In this document: positions 31,858 to 41,832 of the stretch, one piece after another
Layout of the letters: each line of letters starts with the position of its first letter
Position numbering within the stretch: position 1 is the first letter of the stretch
Assembly: GCA_917880885.1 (NCBI GenBank)
Contig: OU862910.1
Span: 12,164,710-12,228,709, forward strand
DNA from: Limnephilus marmoratus
Lineage: Eukaryota; Arthropoda; Insecta; Trichoptera; Limnephilidae
Direction of reading: 5' to 3'
Length of the DNA stretch: 64,000 nt
The notes under the pieces: generated by a model
What the model was told of the DNA's origin: nothing
Database searches by the model: none
The model's input: the letters and a program-made list of their open reading frames with translations, nothing else
Program-made: the position numbers and the translations under genes

Positions 31858-32020
31858 ATTTAATTAAATGAAGACAATATTAGCGAAACTCAATCAAAAA
31901 TCAGAAAAATATATTGGCTCTGCTGGGACGGTCCCGGAGCGGAGCCAATATCTTTTTCTAATTTTTCTGTCTCCAAATTTTCGATTGAGTTTCGCTAGTA
32001 TTGTCTTCATTTAATTAAAT
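31858..32020. mobile_element. palindromic SINE-3-derived insert
   Basis: The segment opens ATTTAATTAAATGAAGACAA and closes with its reverse complement TTGTCTTCATTTAATTAAAT. The arms include SINE-3 tail text in both orientations (GCGAAACTCAATC and GATTGAGTTTCGC) around a GC-rich loop containing GGACGGTCCCGG. It interrupts a satellite unit. Confidence 0.8.
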
Positions 32021-32127
32021 ATTATTATTTGAGGTTTTACTCATAAAGTTTAAAAATATTAAAATAAAAAAGGTGTTAAAGAAGTTTTCACTTCAAAAAG
32101 ATAACGGTCGCAATTCACAACAATAAA

Positions 32128-32215
32128 ATGGTCAGTTGCGACCGTTTTCTTTTTTATATTTTTCTGTGTCTTGTCTTCTTTTTATTTTCTTGTGTCATCT
32201 TCTTCAATGGTAGTT
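32128..32215 (+). mobile_element. SINE-2 tail fragment
   Basis: TTTTTCTGTGTCTTGTCTTC, then TTTTATTTTCTTGTGTCATC and TTCTTCAATGG, matches the SINE-2 tail. Confidence 0.55.
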
Positions 32216-32608
32216 TAAAAACAGATTAAATTAATCTTTCGAGGTACAATAAATCATAATTGAAATAGGGTGGGGCTAAAAACAGTTGCGTTGACCCAGT
32301 AAATCGATATTAAATTTATCTGCTACAGTACTGACCGACGCAGCTATCAGCTGGATAATGAGGGTATTTCATAATTTAATGATGCTATTATGCTTTAAAG
32401 CTGACAGGTACACAATATTTCACGATATTTATGAAACTCTCTAGATATTTATTTTCATTCTACTAAAGAAAAGATCAAGCATTAAAAATATGATTGATGT
32501 AAAACTCGTTACAAAGTAACAACCAACATAAAATTCTTCAATAAGAGGTGAGAAATAAAAGATAATTTTAATTTTATTAAAGACGTGGTAAATTTTCTTT
32601 TGCAAACT

Positions 32609-32880
32609 CTTCTTCCTTTGCGCTGTCCCAACTCATTGCCTAGGTAGGCTGTTGGGGTCGGCTCTTCTCGTTCTCAGGTTGTAATATCTTCTGTTCTGGG
32701 TATCGCCTTCATCCAGGCCGTTTCTCCGAAGAATTGAGTCGTCCAGGAGTTCTTCGGTCTTCCTTTGGATGACTGTCGATGAAGCTCCATAGACATTGCC
32801 TGCCTCACTGTGTGGTCTGATGGTCTCCGTCTTATATGTCCATACCATCTCAACTGTCGTTCTTCCAGCTTGCTATTTAT
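32609..32880 (-). mobile_element. 5'-truncated LINE with 14-bp target duplication
   Basis: Exact direct repeats TTCTTTTGCAAACT (32595-32608 and 32881-32894) bound a 272-bp minus-strand insertion ending in GGAAGAAGAG. It encodes the end of a non-LTR ORF2 in two frames: LEERQLRWYGHIRRRP and SKGRPKNSW, then, after a frameshift, NLRTRRADPNSL. This is the same tail architecture as the LINE at 23418, but a different lineage by sequence. Confidence 0.82.
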
Positions 32881-32984
32881 TTCTTTTGCAAACTGATTTT
32901 TTTAAAATTATCATGTAACACTAAACTTCCAAAGACTCAGCTCTTGAAAAAATAGATACGTACCTACGTTCCAGGAATAATTAA

Positions 32985-33300
32985 ACAATTTTTAAAGTAT
33001 ATCACATTTTGTACATCATTACATAGTATAAAATGAAGTCGCTTAAAATGTAAGTGCGCATAGATCTTTTAAACTACGCAAGGGATTTTCATGCGGTTTT
33101 CACCAATAGATAGAATGATTCAAGATGAAGGTTTATGTGTATAATACATGCTTATTATAGTAGAGAAAAGCCGAGAAATTCAAATATTCAATTCAGGCAG
33201 CGGGCAGCGGGCAGCTGGTGGTGTGGATTTTATTTTATAAAGGTTGGGTAATGGCGTTGTGTTTCGTTAGCCACAGCAACGTGTGGCCGGGTCTGCTAGT
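32985..33300 (-). repeat. Rep-5 copy
   Basis: The minus strand begins AGACCCGGCCACACGTTGCT and later has GAAAACCGCATGAAAATCCC and GCGTAGTTTAAAAGATCTAT, ending in TAAGCGACTTCATTTTATAC. These blocks recur at 46657-46835 on the plus strand. The family is widespread in insects from memory; the class is unknown to me. Confidence 0.65.
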
Positions 33301-34370
33301 GTTATATATTTGGAAGTATCAAATATAATTAATTGCCTTGCATCTGCGCGGTTGAAATTTATGAACCCGGCTTCGAGTGCGTGTCTGACGCCGCACGTGA
33401 AATTTCAAACAAAGCTACCGTTGTAATTCGGTTTCGAATTCAAGAATTCGTCAAAGTATAGCGCCACTTACGTTAGCAGGTCGCATGAGGACGTGCCCCT
33501 GGCATGTACTACAGATTAGTAAATTTGAGTATCTCTCCGGATGTGGAAAAATTAACGGTAATACTTAGTTGTGAATAGTAGTAGCTATATATATTACATA
33601 TGACGTCATTGCCTGTCGCGGTTACTTTGTCCCGGTGACTAGCTGTCACTGGATCACAGTGGATCCGAGAAACTGCTATTTTTGGAAATATTTCCTAACG
33701 GATTTATAAAATAGTCACTAACACTTAAACTGGGTGAAAACGAAGCAAAAGTCGTCCTCAGGGCCTAGCAGCAAAAAACAGCGGAGCATATTAAAAATTA
33801 AAGGTGTATCTGTAAAATTATGTAACTGCCACGAACATTATTGTACTGGGAAGAATATTTTTTTATCATGCATAATAACATTGTACTTCTGCCGTATGAA
33901 TCAAAGATTACACGGTTTTATATTCAGCCATGTCGATTGCACGTGTAAGTTGGTTGTTTTTCCCGGGACTGTTTACAGAGATAAAACGCCAGTGTTCAGT
34001 ATGGTTCCTAGATTATTTAGTTGTGGTGGAAGAGTTGATGTGATGAATCATTAAATTTTAATACTATTTTGTATTTATTACAATTTATCTACCTCAATGC
34101 TAGTTCAAAAGGATGGCCGCAGTGAGCCCAATTTGTCAAAGCTCTTTTGATTTCTACTACGTTTAATTAAAAATATGATAGTAGGTAAATTAAAGACTTT
34201 ACTGAATATGTAAGATAAATATAAATATGAAAAAACGCTTAAGATTAAAAAATTGAATATTATTTTCATGACAATTTTAAGACATTTTACAGCCAGCGAT
34301 TTTAAGAAATTTTTGTTATATTTAAGTTTTGCTGAACCGAAACGATTTTACAATCCCCAGAAGAAAAAAA
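33301..34370 (+). other. unassigned DNA with one 106-codon frame
   Basis: The frame at 33734-34054 has a basic, Ser/Lys-rich start (KTKQKSSSGPSSKKQRS) followed by a Cys/His-containing stretch (LCNCHEHYCTGKN). No family can be named. It is preceded by ordinary AT-rich DNA and followed by a stop and AT-rich DNA. It could be a transposase N-terminus, an exon, or chance. Confidence 0.3.
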
Positions 34371-34374
34371 ATAC

Positions 34375-34928
34375 AAGTGTGCAGTTCACAAGCGGTAAAG
34401 TGAAACCTTCAGACAATTAAAGTAGGCAAGGGTGGGGAGACTACGAAGCACCGCACAAATAGGAGACCAATTATTTTATCTCATTCTTTCGCAGGCTAAA
34501 TCCTATAGATTTATGTGTTTATCTTTTTTTAGTGTCGCCTTTTCGTTTCATCGAGTTTCAAATCACAACGGCGCTAAAGAAGTTTTCACTTCAAAACAGA
34601 GCATGCTATTCACACGCGGTAGAAGTGTAGCCTCCAGTAAACAAAAGTGGACAAGAGTTGGGAGGCTGCGAAGCACCGCACAAAGAGGAGATTGATTATA
34701 CTATCTCGTTCTCTTGCAGGCTAAATCCTATAGATGTATGCGTTTGTCTCTTTTTAGTGTCGATTTTTCGTTTCATCGGGTTTCAAATCGCAATAGTGCT
34801 AAAGAGGTTTTTACTTTAAAAACAGAATGTGCAATCACACGCGGTAGAAGTGAAACCTTCAGAAAACAAAAGTTAGTGGGGAGGCTACTAAGCACCACAC
34901 AATGAAGAGACTGATACTATTGGTGACC
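34375..34928 (+). repeat. satellite-like ~230-bp units (block 2, left part)
   Basis: Two complete units and most of a third, with the same landmarks as block 1 (AGGCTAAATCCTATAGA, TTGTCTCTTTTTAGTGTCG, GCTAAAGAAGTTTTCACTTC). The third unit is interrupted by the fold-back at 34929 and resumes at 35433. Confidence 0.8.
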
Positions 34929-35432
34929 CGACAATTCGTCCTGCGACAATTCATCCGGCGACAGTTCATCCTGCGACAGTTCATCCGGCCGACAGTTCAT
35001 CCTGCCGACAGTTCATCCTGCCGACAGTTCATCCCGCCGACAATTCATCCGGCGACAATTCATCCTGCCTGATCATTTAGAAGATTTTTTCTTCAAGTAA
35101 GTATGCAAAGAGGATATACGGCCGTACAACCAAAATCGATATACTTATATCTGAAGGCATCTTGAGTGGAAATTCGCTGTAAAAATATTTTTACTAAATA
35201 GGTTAGGTTAGGTTAGGTTAGGTTAGGTTAGGTTGTACGGCCGTATATCCTCTTTGCATACTTACTTGAAGAAAAAATCTTCTAAATGATCAGGCAGGAT
35301 GAATTGTCGCCGGATGAATTGTCGGCGGGATGAACTGTCGGCAGGATGAACTGTCGGCAGGATGAACTGTCGGCCGGATGAACTGTCGCAGGATGAACTG
35401 TCGCCGGATGAATTGTCGCAGGATGAACTGTC
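34929..35432. mobile_element. fold-back element with minisatellite arms
   Basis: Left arm 34929-35131 and right arm 35231-35432 are near-perfect reverse complements (~203 bp). The outer part of each arm is a tandem array of ~14-16-bp units, GACAGTTCATCCTGCC-type. The inner part is unique sequence (TTCAAGTAAGTATGCAAAGA, then TATACGGCCGTACAACC). The ~100-bp loop ends in (TTAGG)7. The element sits inside a satellite unit, whose two halves match the uninterrupted units. No transposase. Confidence 0.9.
35200..35234 (+). repeat. (TTAGG)7, insect telomere-type repeat
   Basis: Seven consecutive TTAGG units in register, ending at the start of the right fold-back arm. TTAGG is the canonical telomere repeat of most insects. 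The location inside a fold-back loop makes it interstitial. Confidence 0.85.
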
Positions 35433-35510
35433 ATGGAACCGATTATTTTATCTCATTCTCTCGTAGGCTAAATCCAATAGATGTACCTATGTGTTTGTCT
35501 CTTTAAAAAA
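35433..35510 (+). repeat. satellite-like unit (block 2, right part)
   Basis: CCGATTATTTTATCTCATTC, then TCGTAGGCTAAATCCAATAG and GTGTTTGTCTCTTT, continue the unit interrupted at 34928. Confidence 0.8.
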
Positions 35511-35614
35511 AATGGTTAAATAGGTTAAGTTAGGTTAGGGTTACCGGCTATTTTAAAATTATTTTTTTATAACTTTTAATGACTTTTCGGAGGTGGTTTT
35601 GAGTTGGTCTCTCT

Positions 35615-35940
35615 CTAAGCTGGCATGGAACCAAATAAATAAGGCTGATGAACATTGAACCTCAAATCTTTATGTACAAATATCAAAATGTTGGCTCTCC
35701 TACCAGTTTCTATTTTCCTTAAATGCTGCCTTTGGAAGTATGCAACGTTTTGAATAATGTCATACAAATTAGCACCGGTCGAAGAAAACCAGCCAGGAAA
35801 AACGGCGCGCAGCGTGTCTGTCACCGTAATCAAGGTTTGTTTTTTATCAGCTTGGTACCTAGTACAAAACAAACCAAACTTATCTATCTGTTTAATTTTC
35901 AGTACGTTGTTAAAACATCGCAAGCTAATAAAGCGGGCAG
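35615..35940. other. open segment, possible exon, unrecognised
   Basis: A 102-codon frame is open on the minus strand (35615-35923). On the plus strand a frame running into ACCGTAATCAAG meets a good donor (GTTTGT at 35835), with a matching acceptor (TTTTCAG ending at 35902); joining them keeps a short frame open. Neither product resembles a family I know. Composition is less AT-rich than the surroundings. It could be a small host exon, a transposon remnant or chance. Confidence 0.25.
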
Positions 35941-35950
35941 ATTATTAAAT

Positions 35951-36206
35951 ACTAGATGGTTCCCGGAATGCGTTGCAATGCTATATTCAATGTTTCTCCC
36001 TGAATCACCTTTCCCGTGCGTCCCCGTTCCCCTCCCCCGCCCCCTTCCTAGCTAGCTTTATAAATTATACCCTATATGTTATTCTGATGTATGAGATATA
36101 TTATTGTAAAGTTTCATTAAAATCCATTCAGCAGTTTTTGCGTGAAAGAGTAACAAACACACATACATCCATACAAACTTTCGCGTTTATAATATTAGTA
36201 AGATAA
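35951..36206 (+). repeat. Rep-4 copy with 3' end
   Basis: ACTAGATGGTTCCCGGAATG, then CGTTGCAATGC and a CCTCCCCCGCCCCCTTCC tract. The 3' end is TTTTTGCGTGAAAGAGTAAC, then TTCGCGTTTATAATATTAGT. Confidence 0.7.
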
Positions 36207-36499
36207 GATGGACAATATCATTTAAGCTCTTATAAACCTAACTGTAACAAAACCATCCCGTATATTTTATTATTTCGATCGTATTAGATAAGTATTCAAT
36301 CTCGAATTCTCTCTCTTTCGCGCATCGCTTCGTCCTTTACTAAATAGGGGCGAGGGATGTTATTGGTTAGATTCCACAGATGGTCGGACCGATATAAGGT
36401 CATGTGGTTTCTGAAAGTGAGTTGCCTTCCGGTTCTACCCGCGCACCTTCAAGAAAAATCCTCTGGCGGGACTGAAATTCTTTCGGCTAACCTAGAGCG

Positions 36500-37765
36500 A
36501 TTATAGACTCCGGACGATTTAGCCGGACATATTTGGATTTTTTAGGTCGTGTCCGGCTAAATATTTATATGTCCGGCCTGTACTGCTTTTGTTAGGTTTT
36601 TTGTTAGTGTAACGCGGTGCACGCAGCGCCTGCAGAACGAACGCAACGCAAGCTATGCAAGGCGCAACGTGTTACGGACGAGGCGGGGGTTGGCGACAGT
36701 GGCTATTCTTGGTTCGAGAGGGTTTTGTCTTTAGTCGGCTCGTTAGTGGATCTTTTATGTCAATTCATCAAAGTCGAATCAAATGTACGGAAACTTCAGA
36801 TATTTCAGTCAACGAAGTAATTGACCAGTGTTCACAAATAATGGACAATATAAAAAAAATGATAGACTGGAACAAAATTTCTGCCCAATCAAGGTAACCG
36901 CAATTTTACGACATTTATCAGAGGCTCACCCAGTTCGCGTGGAAGAATTCAAAGAAAACATGAATAATATGTACAAAATTGTCAAAGACTACTTAAATTC
37001 TTGTGGACAAGTGAATTCAGTGCCGAATTGAAACACTTTAAGTGGATGACTATAGCTGAGATACCAAGCTGGGAGCAAGTAGCAGAAACGATAGACATTC
37101 TGTCTAAAAAGAATTTAGATGACAGTAAACTTTTTGACCAATGGTAGAACTTAGAGATTCCAGGCCATAACGTCAATGTTGAAAGAGTTTTCTCTTTAAT
37201 AAACGCCCAGTGGACCATGGAACGCAATAAATTGCAAACAGAAACAATTTCTAAGATGATGTACTCATTGTGTAATTTAAAAATGACATGTCAAGAATTT
37301 TATGAAATGATTTCCAAAGAAAACGATACTGTTTTGGATAAAGTAGGACAAAAGGCCAAATATACAAAATTGAAGATTTTTGTAATTTGGAGAAGTCGAG
37401 ATTTTAATTTATTTTTTTCGGTTTTGTCCACAAAGATAGATATGGTTCATTATATATTATTTGTTTAATGAAAATTTTAGTCAACTGATTAACCAGAAAA
37501 AAGAGTTATGTTTTGCTTCTTTGTTTTATAAGTTTATTATGTTATGTCTACAGACAGAAGACTCGATATTCTATATTTTGTTATTGATATATTCTGTATA
37601 AATGCCAAATGATGATAAGAATAAGACTGATTAATGATTGTTGTTATTAAACTGGTTAATGTATGATTAATAAAGAACTTGTAACACATTTTTTATTATT
37701 ATGTATTAAAGTTATGTCCAAAATTACGTACGTGTGTCCGGCTTTTAGGGCAAAATGTCCGGCCA
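36500..37765 (+). mobile_element. hAT-3: hAT element inside the LTR
   Basis: Both ends are rich in CCGGACA motifs: TTAGCCGGACAT near 36521 and, read inward from the right end, TTGGCCGGACAT. An imperfect 8-bp duplication (CTAGAGCG at 36492-36499, ATAGAGCG at 37766-37773) may mark the target site, but the exact termini do not align perfectly, so the boundaries are tentative. The interior carries a transposase pseudogene. Confidence 0.65.
36828..37381 (+). pseudogene. hAT transposase fragment with VERVFS motif
   Basis: The plus strand encodes the C-terminal half of a hAT transposase in two frames. ILRHLSEAHPVRVEEFKEN, then YKIVKDYLNS, lies in the first frame. After a frameshift near 37000, TSEFSAELKHFKWMTIAEIP follows, then a TAG stop after LFDQW at 37148. 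The diagnostic dimerisation segment is PGHNVNVERVFSLINAQWTM, then ERNKLQTETISKMM. The N-terminal BED finger and first catalytic residues are missing. The PGxNxxVERVFS type differs from the PERSFSKLK type in hAT-1, so two hAT lineages are present. Inactive. Confidence 0.85.
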
Positions 37766-38020
37766 ATAGAGCGCGGAGCCAAGCTTTTTTATTTTAGAAA
37801 ATGGCAACCCTACAGTCGTATAACCCTTGTAACAGGTTTAACGGGCGGTTGAGGGAACAATTTCGGTCGGGTTTTAGTTTCCGTCGGGTTATTGTTAAAG
37901 TAATTGTTATAGTTTTGTACTGTTTTACATACTTGCAAATTGATTGTACCTACTCAAAATAAAGACTATTTGTGATTACCGTACAATAATTGTGCATTTT
38001 ATTCAATTATACCGCTACCA

Positions 38021-38590
38021 AACTTATTTTCCACAATTTTCCTAACTGAACAGTCAAATTCGAAAATAATTATTACAACTTCTATTAAATTTGTTCATCG
38101 TTGATATAATCGCGCACACAGCACTCATACACCTATGCAAACAGACCATATGGGCCGCGGTGCATTGGTAGTCGAAGTAAATCGTGATACAATGAAGGCT
38201 TGTCAGGTGACCTAGAACATTTGTATTGACTGCAACTTTGCAATCGATTGTTCCAAGTCACTTTTCTTATATCATATTATTATTAGACGGCGTCAACTAT
38301 CAGCCTGAATAATGTAGTGTAACGCACGAGGTAGGAAATACGAAACTTTATTTGATGATGTGGCAGCGTATTTGGCTTGGGATGTTCCGACTCATCAAAA
38401 TGTTACTGTTGAACGGGGTACATTTAAATTTTATGATTCGCGAGTTAATTTCGTCACAATTTGACAGATATTATCATTTAAAATCTTTAAAAAAAGGAAC
38501 GAGATATTTTTTTTAAATGGAGATCGATTACCGAATGGTATTTCTGGAATTACCTGATTTTTTAAGTAAAACTTCTTTACGCACGCTTGA
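38021..38590. other. unassigned DNA
   Basis: No recognisable gene. GTAACGCACGAGGTAGGAAA near 38320 recalls the edge of an insect repeat, but no copy is present here. Confidence 0.35.
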
Positions 38591-38599
38591 AAAGCGAGG

Positions 38600-38860
38600 C
38601 GAACGGTAGTTGAGAGAGAGATATAAGTTAGTGAAGAAAGAAAGAGAGTTACGTTTCGTATATTACTGTAGGGGCAAGAGAGAGAGGTGGAACACACTTT
38701 TTCCTTCTCTCTTTCTCTCATAGCCAGTTACGCTTCGTATATCTAGACACAGTGTAGGCCTATTGTCTGCATTACACCGTAGGAGCAAGAGAGAGCAGTG
38801 CGCGCGCACATTTTCTTTCTCTCTTCCTATCATATAGATGGAGCTAAAGAAGTTTTACTT
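38600..38860. repeat. GAGA-rich/CTCT-rich duplicated segment
   Basis: A block AGTTACGTTTCGTATAT, GTAGGGGCAAGAGAGAG, then a TTCTCTCTTTCTCTCAT run, is followed by a second version (AGTTACGCTTCGTATAT, GTAGGAGCAAGAGAGAG, then CTTTCTCTCTTCCTATCATA). It ends in GCTAAAGAAGTTTTACTTC, which matches the end of the satellite-like units at 31-35 kb. Confidence 0.65.
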
Positions 38861-38910
38861 CAGTCGTGTGGTCTAAAGCAAACTCGTTTTTTTATATGTG
38901 AACACGTAAC

Positions 38911-39195
38911 AAGAGTCCCAGCTGCTCCCGCCTGGAGCCAGTGAGACAATGGCATCCCCAATTGGGGTATGTTATGAAGGCTGAGGCTGTTGAGGTTGAA
39001 GTCTATGAGGCTAAAGGTATTGGGGAAGGGAAGGAGATGAGAAAGAGTTAGGAGGGGAAGTAAGTAACTATTCAGATCTAGTCACCAAACACGGCTAAAG
39101 CCATTTAAAACAACGTTTCAATTTTGAATTGTGGTCTTACACCAGGGTGACACTAAGAGTATCTTCCGCTCTGGATACTCTGGAACGTGCATTAT
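38911..39195 (-). mobile_element. SINE-1 copy, head missing
   Basis: Reverse complement of the SINE-1 body: CTGCTCCCGCCTGGAGCCAG, CATCCCCAATTGGGG, CACCAAACACGGCTAAAGCC and GTGGTCTTACACCAGGGTGA in minus-strand order. It ends before the tRNA-like head. Confidence 0.85.
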
Positions 39196-39199
39196 AGAG

Positions 39200-40185
39200 C
39201 ATGTGAGGAGAATAACAATTAGATTCCGCACAAAATGCTATAAAAGTATATTAGTCCAGTTACTGTAACAAAATTCCTTGCAAAAGATCGAGTAGTTTTC
39301 AATGTTTGATATATTATTTGGATTGCAAAAGTGTTTTCGACATCAGCGCAACCCCGCGCTACCCCGCTAAAAAGCAAAATTTAGGCAATTGTTTTCGTTT
39401 TTGCCGTATATTTCACAAAATTAAAAGCGTGACGAAAAAATCATTCGCACCTTTTAGAAAGTAGAGTAAATTAAAAGAAATTGCCTGTATTGTGCTGTAT
39501 TGACTGGAAAATATAATACCCTCCGGAGCCGGATTGTTAACAGACTCGTAAGTGACTGAAATAATAAGTAAGAGATGCTCCAGGAAAACTAAGCACAATA
39601 ATTACTTGCTTGTTCCAATTGTAAATACGACCGAGCCTATGTTTTGGATATAAATTTAGTCATATATCTATGATGACAGCAAGCCTTGTATTGGCAAAAC
39701 AACCGTACGAATTTACGAGATATGTACATATTAACTCGATACAAGAATATATTTATGTTTGCACTTCATCCATCAATTGTTCTAATAGCTGTGAAAAAAG
39801 GATAACCGGAATTTCAACTTTTTCTATGATGTAATCGACGATCTTTATTAAAATGAACAATTTACCATTAGTTATTTTCGCTTTATGCTGTTGCAAATGC
39901 TCCGTTGGAATTGCCTTTTTGCACAATATTTTCGAAATTCTTTTATTAATAGTGTTGACCTACAAGAATGAAAAAAAGTGCACATAAAAAAACACTCTGA
40001 AACCTTTTCGGCTTGCTGAGCGAATGTGAAAATGGCCCCAGTAAAAGTAATTTCAGTGGTAATAAATGAACAAGAGAATATTAAAGATCCGAATCCTCAC
40101 TAAGAGATGCTTTTATTCTATGATGAATCATCTCTCAAAAATATTCTATAACCAGTCCAAAAATATAAAAATGGATGTTTCTTTG
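39200..40185. other. unassigned DNA
   Basis: AT-rich; no coding frame with a recognisable domain and no repeat partner noticed. Confidence 0.35.
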
Positions 40186-40194
40186 TTTGTCCTT

Positions 40195-40500
40195 TATGCT
40201 TTCCTAAACCATTCATCTGATTGCGATGAAACTTTGGTGAGTTGTTGTGCGTACGCCCGCGAAGATTTCTATATACATACTGGTGAGCTCTGGTGTTATG
40301 AAATTTGTATAACATTATTTCAAGGTATGGTTCGCGAGTTGTGAAACATCGGCGTATTTCACATAGGAAAGGAGGGGGGGAGGGGAAGGGAAGGCGGAAG
40401 TGGAACGGGAACGTGGACGAATGCGAAAGGACACGCAGGGGAAAAGAATTTATTTATTTATGTGGAATTGCAACGCGTGCCGGGAACTCGCTAAATAAAT
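40195..40500 (-). repeat. Rep-4 copy
   Basis: On the minus strand it begins GCGAGTTCCCGGCACGCGTT, then CCCTGCGTGTCCTTTCGCAT and a C-rich tract, and reaches ATAACACCAGAGCTCACCAG. The purine-rich plus-strand tract at 40368-40440 is the complement of the family's pyrimidine tract. Confidence 0.65.
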
Positions 40501-41395
40501 AAAAAAGACAAGGAGTTTTACATTAGATTTCCGGAAAAATAACAATCGAACAAAGCGTATCCGAAAACAAGCGGAAATATTAAATATCATTGCTGTTATC
40601 AAATTATTGTCGAAAATTTTATAAGATTTTGCAAACTTTATCACCAGTAACCTGAGACTTTTGAAACTACTAGCCTTCTAATTAAAAAAATACCCCCCAA
40701 CCATTAGGCGGTGTTTTAGTTAAACATTGAAGCAGATTTGATTTGATATTAATAAAAAAATGTCTTTCACTGTATTTCTAAAGAGCTCGCAACAATGAAT
40801 TTTGGCAGAATGGCACTTGGAATTTCCGTATTGAAAAAGGCCGATTATTTCGTTTACATTATTTTTTAATTGATTGTTACCGCGTGAATTTAATAAGAAT
40901 TCTATGAAAGTGATGATTTTTAATAACAAAAATGTCTTATGCATGTGTCGATAAATATAAATTGGAGAAATCCAAGTTCAAAATATTGCGCAAAAAATGA
41001 ATCCAAAATATCAATTTTGTTTTGATTATTATTATCATTTTTTTTTTCATAAACATGATAAAAGATGAAGTTACCGTTTTCTTTCAGAATTCCTAAAATA
41101 AAAGTAATGTGTTTTTATTTTATCAACTTTTTTTTGTTTAAAATTAAAACATTCCAATTCATAAAATAGTGTATATCAAATACAAAAATCTAAAAGGTAA
41201 TTTTATCTAGTTTACAAAAATAAGAAAGATATAGCACATTTAAAATACTTTAGAAATATTCCGAAATATGATGACAAATTTCAAGTTTACACAACCGATA
41301 AATAACCCTCTTTACTGTGTAAACAATGAATGTATCTACATGTACATATACATGAACTATTTTGTCAGATTATATTTTTTGTTTCCCATCGTAAG
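40501..41395. other. AT-rich DNA, nothing recognised
   Basis: No repeat partner and no convincing frame. Confidence 0.35.
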
Positions 41396-41402
41396 GTTTT
41401 CG

Positions 41403-41540
41403 GATAATAGATTCCTACCCACCCCTTATACCTTTTTCCTTCCCAGAACTTCCTCTCCTTCGTTCCATAAAAATACCCTCCACACAGCATCCCCAAAGAT
41501 GACATAGGCCCTGAGGGATTTTTTTCTCTTGTGTGGAGCT
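41403..41540 (-). mobile_element. Rep-M internal fragment
   Basis: The reverse complement contains GAGCTCCACACAAGAG-like text, TCAGGGCCTATGTCATCTTT, GGGGATGCTGTGTGGAGGGT and AAGTTCTGGGAAGGAAAAAG, as in the copy at 61385. Its end abuts a SINE-1 copy. Confidence 0.7.
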
Positions 41541-41545
41541 AATGT

Positions 41546-41832
41546 AAAAAAAAAACTAAGATGGGAAAGAGTAAGGTGGGGAAATACCTGACTATTCATA
41601 TCCGATCGACAAACACGGCTAAAGCCATTTAAAGCTACGTTTAAATTCTGAATGGTTTTTAAGGCGATGCTAAGAGCAACTTCCGGTCTCAAATTTGCTC
41701 CATTATTTTTAATGAATTAATTGTAAAACGACACAAATTAATAAAATAAAATAATTTACTTTCCGGAATTTGAATCCGCGACCACCGGATTCGTAGTCGA
41801 TAACCTTACCATTGACCACGGAGATCGTGTAT
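41546..41832 (-). mobile_element. SINE-1 copy with head, 3' truncated
   Basis: The minus-strand head has CTCCGTGGTCAATGGTAAGG and the B box TCGCGGATTCAAATTCCGG. The AATTTGTGTCGTTTTACAAT linker and a diverged body follow. It stops at the CTTTCCCATCTT region, where the Rep-M fragment begins. Confidence 0.8.

Larger units (their letters stand above)
36243..38020 (+). mobile_element. LTR (solo), split by a hAT element
   Basis: Flanking segments 36243-36495 and 37770-38020 align with the uninterrupted LTR at 49250-49673. Shared landmarks are TATATTTTATTATTTC, TATTGGTTAGA, GACCGATATAAGGTCATGTG, CCTTCCGGT, ACTGTTTTAC, and TACTCAAAATAAAGACTA with its polyadenylation-type signal. It begins TGTAAC and ends CTACCA (TG...CA). 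No internal retroviral-type genes accompany it. Superfamily not set; a clear target duplication was not found. Confidence 0.65.

Noticed and set aside
34432..34905. Repeated 60-90-codon frames (MGRLRSTAQ-like)
   Set aside because: They recur with the satellite-like units, with frame-breaking indels between units.
34929..35432. CRISPR array
   Set aside because: The ~16-bp units are direct repeats without unique spacers, inverted as a block, in eukaryotic DNA.
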